A stretch of DNA of 64,000 nt from Caproicibacter sp046707225 (GTDB taxonomy: Bacteria > Bacillota > Clostridia > Oscillospirales > Acutalibacteraceae), in contig NZ_JBJKOP010000029.1 in the NCBI RefSeq assembly GCF_046707225.1, positions 1 through 64,000 on the forward strand, written 5' to 3'. The notes beneath the pieces are model-generated. The model had not been told where the DNA came from. It did no database searches and saw only the letters and a program-made list of their open reading frames with translations. Positions within the stretch are counted from its first letter, which is position 1. Every line of letters begins with the position of its first letter. A program made the position numbers and the translations under genes. Shown piece by piece: positions 42,790 through 51,350 of this stretch.

Positions 42790-43050
42790 ATGGAATCGGT
42801 ATTAAAGCTATTGCAGCACACCACGGACTGTGAGGAGGTACAAAACGGTCTGGATCAACAGCAAATCATTGATTCAATCCGGGACGTTTCCCGCAAGCTG
42901 GCATATAACGAATGCTGGTTTCAATTGGAATCTGATGAAAATTTGATCGATGCGTGCATCTATCAACGGGAAGAATTGAAATCGCGGTACCGTTATTTGC
43001 TTAAACTGGCGAAACAGAAGGGTGTTAACTGCGCTTCCTTCCAGAAATAA
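42790..43050 (+). CDS. DUF2508 protein (YaaL-like)
   Basis: 86 residues with the DUF2508 core ENLIDACIYQREELKSRYRYLLKLAK near the C-terminus. In Bacillus the homologue yaaL lies between recR and bofA; here it is again directly before bofA (16-bp gap), which supports the assignment. Function unknown. ATG 42790 was chosen for GGAAGGCGG upstream. The bacillar recR partner is absent. Confidence 0.75.
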   Translation: MESVLKLLQHTTDCEEVQNGLDQQQIIDSIRDVSRKLAYNECWFQLESDENLIDACIYQREELKSRYRYLLKLAKQKGVNCASFQK

Positions 43051-43066
43051 GGAGCGGAGGTGTAAA

Positions 43067-43330
43067 ATGCAGGATTTTACGGCGATCGCCTGTGCGCTCG
43101 GCGTTTTTGCATTGCTGGTCGTGATTCAGATGATTGTAAAGGCAGAACGCCCGGTTCGAAAGGCGATCGGAGGTATTTTGACCGGGTTGTGCGCTCTTGC
43201 CGTTGTCAATCTGACAGGATGTTTTACAGGAGTTATCCTCCCAATCAGTCCCTTAACGCTTGGCGTTTCTGGCGCTGCCGGAATCTCGGGGGTCACAATG
43301 CTTCTTTTGCTGAATCTCATTTTAAAATAG
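43067..43330 (+). CDS. bofA: Pro-sigma-K processing inhibitor BofA family
   Basis: 87 residues, two or three membrane segments (about 3-22, 34-52 and 60-85), with VNLTGCFTGVILPISPLTLGVSG near the end; the Pro-Leu-T-L-G segment is shared by BofA proteins. In Bacillus, BofA sits in the outer forespore membrane and holds back SpoIVFB. This supports an endospore-forming host. ATG 43067 follows GGAGCGGAGG. Terminator at 43329-43360. Confidence 0.85.
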   Translation: MQDFTAIACALGVFALLVVIQMIVKAERPVRKAIGGILTGLCALAVVNLTGCFTGVILPISPLTLGVSGAAGISGVTMLLLLNLILK

Positions 43331-43360
43331 GCTGCCGGGATTTCCGGCAGCCTATTTTCT
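43329..43360 (+). terminator. Terminator after bofA
   Basis: AGGCTGCCGG with CCGGCAGCCT, a 10-bp stem overlapping the stop codon, followed by ATTTTCTT. Confidence 0.8.
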
Positions 43361-43372
43361 TGCAATTCGAAA

Positions 43373-43565
43373 ACGCCCGGCTGTGCCGGGCGTCCAAAGA
43401 GGCTTTAGCGGTGAGCAAAATGTAAGCGGAACCCTAACCACAATCCTGCTGTTTGCGGTTTCAAAACAACATAGGCAAGCTACCATGAAACACGAAGGGC
43501 TTTGGCAGGGAGTAAGAAACGCCGTTGCAAGGGTAAAAAAGCCCCGAGCGCCTTGAGGCGCAGCC
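43373..43565 (-). ncRNA. Candidate structured RNA (rod-like, 6S-like shape; identity unknown)
   Basis: Between bofA and cstA no gene is supported, but nested complementary segments define a long rod: GGCTTT 43401-43406 with AAAGCC 43538-43543; ACCCT 43431-43435 with AGGGT 43530-43534; CCTGC 43445-43449 with GCAGG 43505-43509; GTTTCA 43458-43463 with TGAAAC 43486-43491. A second hairpin lies at 43548-43561. On the minus strand the block ends in a perfect 9-bp stem-loop (43393-43373) followed by TTTTCG, i.e. a terminator, so minus is the likelier strand. The shape resembles 6S RNA, but I cannot confirm the family. Confidence 0.4.
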
Positions 43566-43640
43566 AGCAAAACTGACTTTGCCTGCATACGAAGAACTCC
43601 CGGCTGTGCCAAAGGGCGACTATTCGCTGAAGCTACAAAT

Positions 43641-43671
43641 AAAAGCGGCTCGGAAAAATTTCCGAGCCGCC
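43641..43671 (-). terminator. Terminator of cstA
   Basis: GCGGCTCGGAAA with TTTCCGAGCCGC, 12-bp stem, with TTTTATTT following on the minus strand. Confidence 0.85.
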
Positions 43672-43693
43672 CGTTTTGAAGGAAGTATTGATA

Positions 43694-45151
43694 TTACGCT
43701 TTCGCAATTTTTGGAGCATCATCAATATTTTTGTAATTGGGAATCACGCCTTTTACGACGTAGATGACGACGCAAATAACGGCGAAGACAATTCCGACCG
43801 GATAAGCAATGGAAGTGGAGAGGTTCAGGCATTCGGGAGCCATGACAAAATATGTGCTGGTTACGGCAGACATAAACGTTGCGGGGACCGCCGCCATGAG
43901 CGAAACCATGGAAGATTTTTTCCATTTGCACAGATAAGCAGCGCCTGCCCAAAGGACGATCATTGCAAGGGTCTGATTGGAGAAGGAGAAGTATCTCCAG
44001 ATAATGGAGAAATTCATTTGAGTCAAGAGTGCGCCGACCGCCAATAATGGAATGCTCACGGCGAGCCGTTTCGGAATTTTAGTCTGGTCGATATGGAACC
44101 AGTCCGCGATTGTAAGCCTTGCGCTGCGGAATGCCGTGTCGGCGGAAGTAATCGGGCAGATGCCGACACCGAGAACCGTTAGGACGACGCCGACTGGACC
44201 GAGGAGCCCTTTGCCGATATTGTAGACGATCTGGGACTGGTTGTTCATAACGGTTTTGTTTGCCTCGAAAAGCCCTTGAATCCCGCCGTTAAAGAAGGAC
44301 ATCCCCGCGGCGGCCCAGATCAAAGCGATCACGCCTTCGGAAATCATCGCGCCGTAAAAAATTTTACGCGCATCTTTTTCATCGCTGACACAGCGGGCGA
44401 TCAGCGGTGACTGCGTGGAATGGAAACCGGAGCACGCGCCGCAGGCTACGGTGACAAACATAAGAGACCAGATCGGTTTGCCTGCCGGGTGAAGATTGGC
44501 CAGCTGCATTTCAGGAATACTGGCTGTGCGTTCTATCAAGGTTCCACCGGCGACGCCGACGCACATGATAATGAGCAGAATACCGAAAATCGGATACAGT
44601 TTGCCGATAATCTTGTCGATCGGGAAAAGTGTCGCGGTGAAATAATAAATGATCAGAACCACAAGCCAGAAATTTTTGCCGAGGGCCGCAGGGGTCAGCA
44701 TGGCAATCAAGCCGGCAGGGCCGCTTGTGAAGGTAGCGCCGATCAGCACAAGAAGGATGACCGAAAAAACCCTCATCACCTGCAGCATGACTTTGCCAAG
44801 ATAAATCCCGACGATCTCTGAAATGGAGGCTCCGTCGTTGCGGATGGAAAGAATACCGCTGGTGTAGTCGTGTACGCCGCCCGCAAAAATGGAGCCAAGA
44901 ACGATCCAGAAATACACGACCGGTCCCCAAAGAGCACCGGAAAGAGCGCCGAAAATCGGGCCGAGACCCGCGATATTCAGCAACTGGATCAGGAAGGCCC
45001 GTGGAGTTGAAAGAGGTATGTAGTCAACGCCGTCAGGATGTTTTACGCAGGGCGTTGGCGCCTGATAAGGCTGATACACCTTGTCTACTACCTTGCCGTA
45101 GGTCAGGTAACCAACAATCAAGAGCACCAAGGCTACGAAAAAGGTTATCAT
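43694..45151 (-). CDS. cstA: Carbon starvation protein CstA (peptide/pyruvate transporter family)
   Basis: 485 residues with about 13 hydrophobic helices. Family signatures are RAFLIQLLNIAGLGPIFGALSGALWGP near the N-terminus, GGVHDYTSGILSIRNDGAS and CGACSGFHSTQSPLIARC. CstA/BtsT proteins import peptides or pyruvate on starvation. The start is ATG 45151 (MITFFVALVLLIVG) after GGAGGGAG; the longer frame from 45244 adds an implausible N-terminus. It is a single gene with a terminator at 43641-43671. Confidence 0.92.
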   Translation of the reverse strand: MITFFVALVLLIVGYLTYGKVVDKVYQPYQAPTPCVKHPDGVDYIPLSTPRAFLIQLLNIAGLGPIFGALSGALWGPVVYFWIVLGSIFAGGVHDYTSGILSIRNDGASISEIVGIYLGKVMLQVMRVFSVILLVLIGATFTSGPAGLIAMLTPAALGKNFWLVVLIIYYFTATLFPIDKIIGKLYPIFGILLIIMCVGVAGGTLIERTASIPEMQLANLHPAGKPIWSLMFVTVACGACSGFHSTQSPLIARCVSDEKDARKIFYGAMISEGVIALIWAAAGMSFFNGGIQGLFEANKTVMNNQSQIVYNIGKGLLGPVGVVLTVLGVGICPITSADTAFRSARLTIADWFHIDQTKIPKRLAVSIPLLAVGALLTQMNFSIIWRYFSFSNQTLAMIVLWAGAAYLCKWKKSSMVSLMAAVPATFMSAVTSTYFVMAPECLNLSTSIAYPVGIVFAVICVVIYVVKGVIPNYKNIDDAPKIAKA

Positions 45152-45309
45152 TTTGAACTCCCTCCAATATTGATTAATTGTGAATAAATTGTAACGCAAC
45201 GGGCGTTCAGATTCAACAATCATAATGAACAAGAAAGAATTCAAATTTTTTGTTCCATAGAAAAGAACCTAGCAAAAATAGAACACAAGGAATGTTATTC
45301 TTTGTTAAA

Positions 45310-45338
45310 ATTATATAAAAGCACAAAATTGGCAACAA
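45310..45338 (-). promoter_or_regulatory. Candidate cstA promoter in a 260-bp AT-rich gap
   Basis: On the minus strand, TTGTTG (45338-45333), 17-bp spacer, TATAAT (45315-45310), giving a leader of about 150 nt. The rest of 45152-45410 is very AT-rich; no gene or riboswitch is recognisable. Confidence 0.4.
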
Positions 45339-45410
45339 AAACCATACAAAAATTGCTATGCTTACTTCCAATTAATGTATTAAAAGAGACAAATTAAAAC
45401 TGGTTAATAT

Positions 45411-46007
45411 TTAATGAATCTTTTCCTCCGGGGGAATCAAACCTGCGGCGATATCATTGCGGCCCGTAACAAGAGCCAGCAACATTCGGTAAACGGTTTC
45501 AGGAGAACGGTGAAAATTTTCTTTTACCATATTGGCCTGATAAAGGTCCGGAACGTAAAGGGTAATGTTCATTAAATCCATGTCACCGCCGGAAATATGG
45601 CAGACCACGTGATATCCCCGGTCAAATTTTATGAACTCCACGCGGTTTTCGCTCTCGCGTTTTGCTTCGGCAAGCAGACGGATTGCGGCGCCTGCGGCTT
45701 TCTGACGGACAGAGGGCGGCAGCGCGGTATCCAGCTGTTTGGCAATGATTTTTCCGCTGCTGCCCAGAGTATAGAAGTCCGGCTGGCCGGACTCGCTGCA
45801 TAAAATCCCTTTTTCAGACATCTCTGCAATGGCGTCCGCTACTTCAAAATAATTTGCAAGCGCGTTGTCCTGCATAATGTTAATCATATCGCTTTTCGAC
45901 AGCGCGACTCCAACGCTGTCAAGCAAATAGCAGATCAAAATTCTGATTTCGTTTTTTGACCTCAGTCCGCCGGGTTCAACTCCGGCGGTAAAAGCATCAA
46001 AAGCCAC
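45411..46007 (-). CDS. DUF4364 family protein (winged-helix-like)
   Basis: 198 residues. The N-terminal half, NEIRILICYLLDSVGVALSKSDMINIMQDNALANYFEVADAI, reads like a winged-helix DNA-binding domain and is the DUF4364 signature of Clostridia. The C-terminal half is beta-rich (YHVVCHISGGDMDLMNITLYV). It may be a transcription regulator, but no target is known. Isolated between cstA and another regulator on the same strand. Confidence 0.8.
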   Translation of the reverse strand: MAFDAFTAGVEPGGLRSKNEIRILICYLLDSVGVALSKSDMINIMQDNALANYFEVADAIAEMSEKGILCSESGQPDFYTLGSSGKIIAKQLDTALPPSVRQKAAGAAIRLLAEAKRESENRVEFIKFDRGYHVVCHISGGDMDLMNITLYVPDLYQANMVKENFHRSPETVYRMLLALVTGRNDIAAGLIPPEEKIH

Positions 46008-46121
46008 TTGAAGCGCCTCCCTGCCTCTTTTTGATTATTTTACCACAGAATGACGTTTGTGCAAAGTAGAGATACGCAGGATATAAAACAAAAACCCGCT
46101 GCCATGCAGCGGGGGAGGTTA

Positions 46122-46520
46122 TTATTCGGAGCCTTTTGAATTTTTTAGACGGTCTTTCAGGTTCAAAAGCAGGCTCGTTTTCTGGTCGTCCGGGTAAGCT
46201 CTGAAAAGCCCGACCAGTTCTTTTTCCTGTGGCGACAGTTCATAAATATGGCTGGAATTTTTTTTGCCGTGAACATAGTCCGACCGGATTCCGCTGTCGG
46301 CAACCGAGTGCGGGCGGGATTCATCCTCTAAAAGCTCGTTGATTGAGATGTTAAATACCTTTGCAAGAATCATCAGGGCGGAAACGTCCGGCATGGTTTT
46401 GCCGATTTCATAATAAGAATAAGTCGAACGGTCTATATTCAGTATCTTGGCAATCTGATTCTGGGTATAGCCGCTTTTGATACGCAATTCGCGCAGCCTT
46501 TCATTAATGCGAATCTTCAT
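46122..46520 (-). CDS. Xre-family transcriptional regulator
   Basis: 132 residues. Helix-turn-helix in RIKSGYTQNQIAKILNIDRSTYSYYEIGKT (about 11-40), then ALMILAKVFNISINELLED. The C-terminal 65 residues (SHIYELSPQEKELVGLFRAYPDDQKTSLL) look like a dimerisation tail. ATG 46520 (MKIRINERL) is preferred, as GGCGGA lies about 10 nt before it. Its target is unknown. Confidence 0.85.
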   Translation of the reverse strand: MKIRINERLRELRIKSGYTQNQIAKILNIDRSTYSYYEIGKTMPDVSALMILAKVFNISINELLEDESRPHSVADSGIRSDYVHGKKNSSHIYELSPQEKELVGLFRAYPDDQKTSLLLNLKDRLKNSKGSE

Positions 46521-46670
46521 CAATTGCAATTCCGCCTTTTATATACATATTATCCAAGTAAATATTGATTTCTAACTTAATTCGATTATATATTCATTCT
46601 TTTCCCTGTTATAAGTTTAGTGATTATTATTCACGGATTTGCGAAAGTTTAAGCTTTTATAAAAATAGAC

Positions 46671-46699
46671 TTGACGATTCTGGGTTTATTTAGTATAAT
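46671..46699 (+). promoter_or_regulatory. Promoter of the tRNA-Thr gene
   Basis: TTGACG (46671-46676), 17-bp spacer, TATAAT (46694-46699), 20 bp before the tRNA. Confidence 0.8.
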
Positions 46700-46718
46700 A
46701 GCTTGGTCGGTGAAAAGT

Positions 46719-46794
46719 GCTACTGTGGCTCAGTTGGTAGAGCAGCGCATTCGTAATGCGCAGGTCGTCAGTTCGAGTCTGACCAGTAGCTCCA
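46719..46794 (+). tRNA. tRNA-Thr (anticodon CGU)
   Basis: A full cloverleaf of 76 nt. The acceptor stem is GCTACTG (46719-46725) with CAGTAGC (46784-46790), the D-arm is GGCTCAGTTGGTAGAGC-like, the anticodon stem is GCGCA/TGCGC around loop TTCGTAA (anticodon CGT), the T-loop is GTTCGAGTC and the end is an encoded TCCA. It reads ACG codons. It has its own promoter and a terminator at 46796-46832. Confidence 0.95.
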
Positions 46795-46795
46795 G

Positions 46796-46832
46796 AAAAG
46801 CCAGGAAACGTGCGGTTTCCTGGCTTTTCTTT
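46796..46832 (+). terminator. Terminator of the tRNA gene
   Basis: AAAAGCCAGGAAAC with GTTTCCTGGCTTTT, a 14-bp stem with a 5-nt loop and T-run. Confidence 0.85.
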
Positions 46833-46944
46833 GTGTACCGGGACCACCGGCGGTGCCGGTGAACCAGGAGCAACAGTTTCAAGGACTCTTCCGTCTCGGT
46901 TCACCTTCCGCTTTGAATTGCTTTCAAGTTTTGGTGAAAGTTTC

Positions 46945-47853
46945 TTAATTCGAAACTTTATGGAAGGTTTCCTTTAAAATCATTGGGACTAAATAGCTTG
47001 CATTGAGATTAAATGCTTGAACAGGCTGATTCTTCTGGCATTCGGCCGTATAGAATACATCCCTGTAATGCCGAATGATTTCCTCCTGCGTTTTTCCGTG
47101 TTCATAATCCTCTACGATCATTTCTTTCAGCTGTCGGTTCGAACGCAAAGCGTCTGCAAGAAAATCCCTGCAGGATTTTCCGGTTAAAACGCCGTAGTGA
47201 GGGACCAGTAATTTCTCAATGTCCAGTTCCATCGTTCTTTTAATAAAATTCACGGACATTTCATAACCAACCAGGCAAGCGGGGGACACCAGATGTTCGG
47301 CTGCGTGGACGCCCATGGTCTCACAGGAAATCAACATTTTTCCCCGGGGAATATAGAAAGCAATGGAACATTTTGTGTGGCCGGGAGCTTCCATTACTTG
47401 AAGAGAAACATCCCCCAGATCAATCACGTCCCCTTCACGGACGGTAAGATCAATTTTAAGGTCCTCCAGTTTGTCTGTGAATTCCGTCATGCCGTAAGGC
47501 CGCGCGGCACTGGCGTTCATTTCACGCATTACGGCAATAGCCGTAGGTTTTGAAAAGATTTTTGCGGCGTAGGCACTTCCCAGAACCTTCACATTTTGAA
47601 AAGATTGACGGCAGTAAGCGCTTCCGGACGCGTGGTCATAGTGAGAATGCGTCAGAAGAACATAATCCAGAGTTCTGTTTCCAAGCAAAGTTTTTATGTT
47701 CCGAATCATTTTATCCGCGCAGAATGAAAATCCGGAATCAACCAAGGCGGCTTTCTGTTTTGTCAAAATCAGAAAAGCATCCCCGCCCGGGCAGGCGCCC
47801 ACATTTGTTACTTTCATAATTTTATCCTGGTAGTTTCTTTCTGGTGAAATCAT
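46945..47853 (-). CDS. MBL-fold metallo-hydrolase
   Basis: 302 residues. The metal-binding motif THSHYDHASG (near residue 70), then APGHTKCSIAFY and HYGVLTGKS complete the metallo-beta-lactamase fold. It is a single-domain hydrolase of the glyoxalase II-like type with a C-terminal helical extension (about 230-302). Substrate unknown. ATG 47853 is the longest start; an internal ATG 12 codons in (MKVTNVG) has AGGATA before it and could be the true one. Confidence 0.85.
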   Translation of the reverse strand: MISPERNYQDKIMKVTNVGACPGGDAFLILTKQKAALVDSGFSFCADKMIRNIKTLLGNRTLDYVLLTHSHYDHASGSAYCRQSFQNVKVLGSAYAAKIFSKPTAIAVMREMNASAARPYGMTEFTDKLEDLKIDLTVREGDVIDLGDVSLQVMEAPGHTKCSIAFYIPRGKMLISCETMGVHAAEHLVSPACLVGYEMSVNFIKRTMELDIEKLLVPHYGVLTGKSCRDFLADALRSNRQLKEMIVEDYEHGKTQEEIIRHYRDVFYTAECQKNQPVQAFNLNASYLVPMILKETFHKVSN

Positions 47854-47909
47854 GGTTATTCCCTTTCCGTGATGAATTGTTCCGTTCTTTGCCGAATCTT
47901 AAGCGGAGA

Positions 47910-48548
47910 CTATCCCATCTTTTGAACCGGATTTTTGCAGAATTCCTTCATGCAGCATTTGCTGCAGTCCGGATTTCTGGCGGTGCAGACGGCCCTTCCG
48001 TGCAGCACCAGGCGGTGACAGAAATCGTTGGATTCTTCGGGCGGAAGGATTTTTTTCAGCTGCATTTCAACCTTAAACGGGTCTTTGCCTTCACTCAGGC
48101 CCAGCCGGCCGCAAATGCGGATGCAGTGCGTATCCGTTACGACCGCCGGCTTCCCGTAGATGTCCCCGGCGACCAGATTTGCCGTCTTTCGTCCGACGCC
48201 GGGCAGCTTTGTCAGTTCCTCAATGGTGTCCGGTACGATGCCGCCAAAATCCGATTTGAGCATGCGGCACATGGCCAGAATATCGCGGGCCTTGGTTTTG
48301 TAGAGCCCGCAGGAATGAATGATCGGCTCGATCTCTTCCACTCCGGCGTTACAGAATGCGTCGAGATTAGGGAAGCGCTCAAACAATTCCGGTGTCACCA
48401 TGTTCACACGAGCGTCGGTACACTGCGCGGAAAGCCGGGTCGCAATTAGAAGCTGCAGCGGATCGGCGTAGGTCAGGGAGCAGATTGCATCCGGGTATTC
48501 TTTTTTCAACGCTTGTATCGCAAGAACGGCACGCTGCTTTTTGGTCAT
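47910..48548 (-). CDS. nth: Endonuclease III (base excision DNA glycosylase/AP lyase)
   Basis: Removes oxidised pyrimidines. The helix-hairpin-helix LPGVGRKTANLVAGD (catalytic Lys, near residue 118), the Asp in VVTDTHCIRIC, and the [4Fe-4S] cysteines in CTARNPDCSKCCMKEFC near the C-terminus (the CX6CX2CX5C pattern) are present. 212 aa, intact. A promoter TTGCCT-17-TATAAT lies upstream (48631-48603). Confidence 0.95.
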   Translation of the reverse strand: MTKKQRAVLAIQALKKEYPDAICSLTYADPLQLLIATRLSAQCTDARVNMVTPELFERFPNLDAFCNAGVEEIEPIIHSCGLYKTKARDILAMCRMLKSDFGGIVPDTIEELTKLPGVGRKTANLVAGDIYGKPAVVTDTHCIRICGRLGLSEGKDPFKVEMQLKKILPPEESNDFCHRLVLHGRAVCTARNPDCSKCCMKEFCKNPVQKMG

Positions 48549-48602
48549 TTTATCCTCCGTTTGGCAGAATGGCTTTCACTTGGTTTCAATATTTGCCTTT
48601 TC

Positions 48603-48631
48603 ATTATAATATTTTCTTTGGCGTAAGGCAA
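48603..48631 (-). promoter_or_regulatory. Promoter of nth
   Basis: On the minus strand, TTGCCT (48631-48626), 17-bp spacer, TATAAT (48608-48603). Confidence 0.6.
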
Positions 48632-48677
48632 TGGCGAAACGTCCCTGTTCGCAGGGGCCTTTTTTGCAGGAACGCCG

Positions 48678-48706
48678 TTGCGTTTTTGCATGTTACAGGG
48701 TATAAT
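48678..48706 (+). promoter_or_regulatory. Promoter of glyA
   Basis: TTGCGT (48678-48683), 17-bp spacer, TATAAT (48701-48706), about 35 bp before the ATG at 48742. A small hairpin with a T-run (about 48643-48666) lies between this and the nth promoter; there is no riboswitch. Confidence 0.75.
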
Positions 48707-48741
48707 ATTGATAAATTTGTTCGGGAAAGGGTTTGAATACG

Positions 48742-49995
48742 ATGTACAGTGATCTCATGGATACCATCGGCTTTGTTTCGCAGGCCGACCCGGAAGTCGG
48801 CACCGCGATGGCCAAGGAGCTGGGAAGACAGCAGGCTAATCTGGAGCTGATCGCGTCCGAAAATATTGTTTCTCCCGCCGTGATGGCCGCGATGGGAAGT
48901 GTCCTGACCAACAAATACGCGGAAGGTTACCCGGGAAAGCGCTATTACGGCGGATGCCAGTACGTTGACATTGTGGAGGACTTGGCACGCAAGCGCGCTT
49001 GCGAACTGTTTGGCGCGGAGCACGCCAATGTGCAGCCGCATTCCGGCGCGCAGGCAAATCTCGCGGTGTATTTCGCCCTTTTAAAACCCGGCGATACCGT
49101 CATGGGCATGAACCTTTCGGAAGGAGGCCACCTGACCCACGGCTCTCCCGTAAACATGTCCGGCAGCTATTACAATTTCGTATCCTACGGTGTCAGCCCG
49201 GAAACCGGACGGATCGATTATGAAGCGGTCTATGAAACGGCAATGAAGGTGAAACCGAAAATGATCGTGGCGGGCGCCAGCGCATATCCGCGCGTGATTG
49301 ACTTTAAACGCTTCCGTGAGATCTGCGATGCCTGCGGCGCGATTTTAATGGTGGATATGGCTCACATCGCCGGGCTCGTCGCGGCCGGGGAGCATCCGAA
49401 TCCGGTCGAATGGGCGCAGATTGTCACCACGACGACGCATAAAACACTGCGCGGCCCGCGCGGCGGCCTGATTCTTTGCAAGGAAGAATACGCGAAAGCG
49501 ATCGACAAAGCAATTTTCCCGGGGACGCAGGGCGGCCCGCTGATGCATGTCATCGCGGGAAAGGCCGTCTGTCTGGGAGAAGCCCTGAAGCCCGAATTTA
49601 AGCAGTATGCCCACAATATTGTTGGAAATGCCCGGGCGCTTGCGGAAGGCTTGCTCAAACGCAAGGTGAAACTTGTCTCCGGCGGTACGGACAATCATCT
49701 GATGATGGTCGACCTGACCGGGCTGGAACTCACGGGCAAGGAGCTGGAGCAGCGCCTTGATTCCGTCAATATCACGGCGAACAAAAACACCGTCCCGAAC
49801 GAGCAGCGCAGCCCGTTTGTCACAAGCGGCCTGCGACTGGGTACGCCGGCGGTTACCACGCGCGGCCTGGACGCGGCGGATATGGACCTCATTGCGGAAT
49901 GCATCGGTCTTGCGATTTTCGATTTTGAAGCGAACCGTGAGAAAATCCGCGGAACCGTCCACGAAATCTGCTCCCGTCACCCGCTGTATGAATAA
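48742..49995 (+). CDS. glyA: Serine hydroxymethyltransferase
   Basis: PLP enzyme that interconverts serine and glycine and loads 5,10-methylene-THF. LELIASENIVSPAV, YAEGYPGKRYYGGC and the PLP lysine in VTTTTHKTLRGPRGG (near residue 230) are canonical. 417 aa. ATG 48742 has GAAAGGG at 11 nt; a TTG at 48733 lies too near that site. It is followed 20 bp on by rarA. Confidence 0.96.
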   Translation: MYSDLMDTIGFVSQADPEVGTAMAKELGRQQANLELIASENIVSPAVMAAMGSVLTNKYAEGYPGKRYYGGCQYVDIVEDLARKRACELFGAEHANVQPHSGAQANLAVYFALLKPGDTVMGMNLSEGGHLTHGSPVNMSGSYYNFVSYGVSPETGRIDYEAVYETAMKVKPKMIVAGASAYPRVIDFKRFREICDACGAILMVDMAHIAGLVAAGEHPNPVEWAQIVTTTTHKTLRGPRGGLILCKEEYAKAIDKAIFPGTQGGPLMHVIAGKAVCLGEALKPEFKQYAHNIVGNARALAEGLLKRKVKLVSGGTDNHLMMVDLTGLELTGKELEQRLDSVNITANKNTVPNEQRSPFVTSGLRLGTPAVTTRGLDAADMDLIAECIGLAIFDFEANREKIRGTVHEICSRHPLYE

Positions 49996-50015
49996 TTAGC
50001 GAAAGGATGGTGCCG

Positions 50016-51284
50016 ATGTCGGCTCCTTTAGCGGATCGGATCCGCCCGCGAAGTCTGGATGAAATTGTCGGTCAGCACCATCTGCTGGACCCCGGAAAGC
50101 CGCTCGTTCGCATCATAGAATCGGGCCAGATTCCCAATATGGTGTTTTACGGCCCGTCGGGAATCGGCAAGACAACGCTTGCGTCCATTATTGCTGCAAG
50201 AACCAGCCGGAAACTGGTCAGAATGAACGGCACCACCGCTTCCACGGCGGATATCCGGGATGTTGTGAATCAGCTGGACACCCTGGAGGCGCCGAACGGA
50301 GTTCTTTTATATCTGGACGAAATTCAGTACTTTAATAAGAAACAGCAGCAGACGCTGCTGGAATTTATTGAAAACGGGTCAATTACGCTGATTGCCTCGA
50401 CGACGGAGAATCCTTATTTCTATGTTTACGGCGCGATTTTGAGCCGTTCGACAGTGTTTGAATTTAAACCGGTTCAAAAAGAGGATGTCCTCGAAGCAGT
50501 GAAGCGGGCGTTTGGAATTCTGGAGCAGGAACAGCACCGCGGAATCGAGGCGGAACCGGCCGCCCTGGATGTGATTGCCTCCGCGTGCGGCGGCGACGTC
50601 CGCAAAGCGATGAACGCAGTGGAGCTGTGCGTCTTGTCCGGTGAAGAAGGAGACGGCGTCTGTCATGTAACGGAGCAGCTTGCCAGGGACCTTACGCAGC
50701 GCAGCGCGATGAAATACGACCGCGTGGGGGATGAACATTACGATATTCTTTCCGCGTTCCAGAAATCGATGCGCGGTTCGGATCCGGACGCGGCAATTCA
50801 CTATCTGGCCCGGCTGCTGGAGGCGGGGGATCTTCCCTCCGCCTGCCGCCGGCTGATGGTCTGCGCCTGCGAGGACGTGGGACTGGCCTATCCTCAGATT
50901 ATCCAGATTGTTAAGGCGGCGGTGGACACGGCGCTTCAGGTCGGTCTGCCGGAGGCTCGGATTCCGCTGGCCGACGCGGTGGTTCTGGTTTGCTGTTCGC
51001 CAAAATCCAATTCCGCCTATTGCGCGATCGACGCGGCAATTGCCGACCTGCGGGCCGGAAAGTCCGGGCCGATTCCCCGGCAGCTCCAAAATAAGCATTA
51101 TGACGGCGAAGACAACCCACGCAAAGGGCAGTTTTATCAATATGCCCACAATTTTCCGCATCACTGGGTACGGCAGCAGTATCTTCCGGACATCTTGAAG
51201 GACACGGTCTACTACCGGTGGGGAGACAACAAAACGGAGCAGGCCTTTCGAAAATACTGGGCGGAAATTAAAAAAGAAGAGTAA
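50016..51284 (+). CDS. rarA: Replication-associated recombination protein A (RarA/MgsA)
   Basis: AAA+ ATPase of the clamp-loader type acting at stalled forks. Walker A GPSGIGKTTLASII (near residue 48), Walker B LLYLDEIQYFNKKQQQ, sensor region IASTTENPYF, and the tetramerisation domain end with GQFYQYAHNFPHHWVRQQYLPD. 422 aa. ATG 50016 has GAAAGGATGG at good spacing; an ATG at 50007 lies inside that site. Confidence 0.93.
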   Translation: MSAPLADRIRPRSLDEIVGQHHLLDPGKPLVRIIESGQIPNMVFYGPSGIGKTTLASIIAARTSRKLVRMNGTTASTADIRDVVNQLDTLEAPNGVLLYLDEIQYFNKKQQQTLLEFIENGSITLIASTTENPYFYVYGAILSRSTVFEFKPVQKEDVLEAVKRAFGILEQEQHRGIEAEPAALDVIASACGGDVRKAMNAVELCVLSGEEGDGVCHVTEQLARDLTQRSAMKYDRVGDEHYDILSAFQKSMRGSDPDAAIHYLARLLEAGDLPSACRRLMVCACEDVGLAYPQIIQIVKAAVDTALQVGLPEARIPLADAVVLVCCSPKSNSAYCAIDAAIADLRAGKSGPIPRQLQNKHYDGEDNPRKGQFYQYAHNFPHHWVRQQYLPDILKDTVYYRWGDNKTEQAFRKYWAEIKKEE

Positions 51285-51291
51285 AATTTTG

Positions 51292-51320
51292 TTGATTTTC
51301 GGCTGGATTTGAGATATAAT
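51292..51320 (+). promoter_or_regulatory. Promoter of the flavin reductase-rubredoxin gene
   Basis: TTGATT (51292-51297), 17-bp spacer, TATAAT (51315-51320). The -10 box lies within the longer frame from 51309, so translation must begin downstream, at TTG 51351. Confidence 0.7.
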
Positions 51321-51350
51321 GGTAAAAATGCGTTTTTGGGGGCATATGGC

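Noticed and set aside
43352..43612. 86-aa minus-strand frame over the candidate RNA
   Set aside because: It has no Shine-Dalgarno sequence and lies over the paired segments of the structured RNA and a terminator; base-pairing explains the region better.
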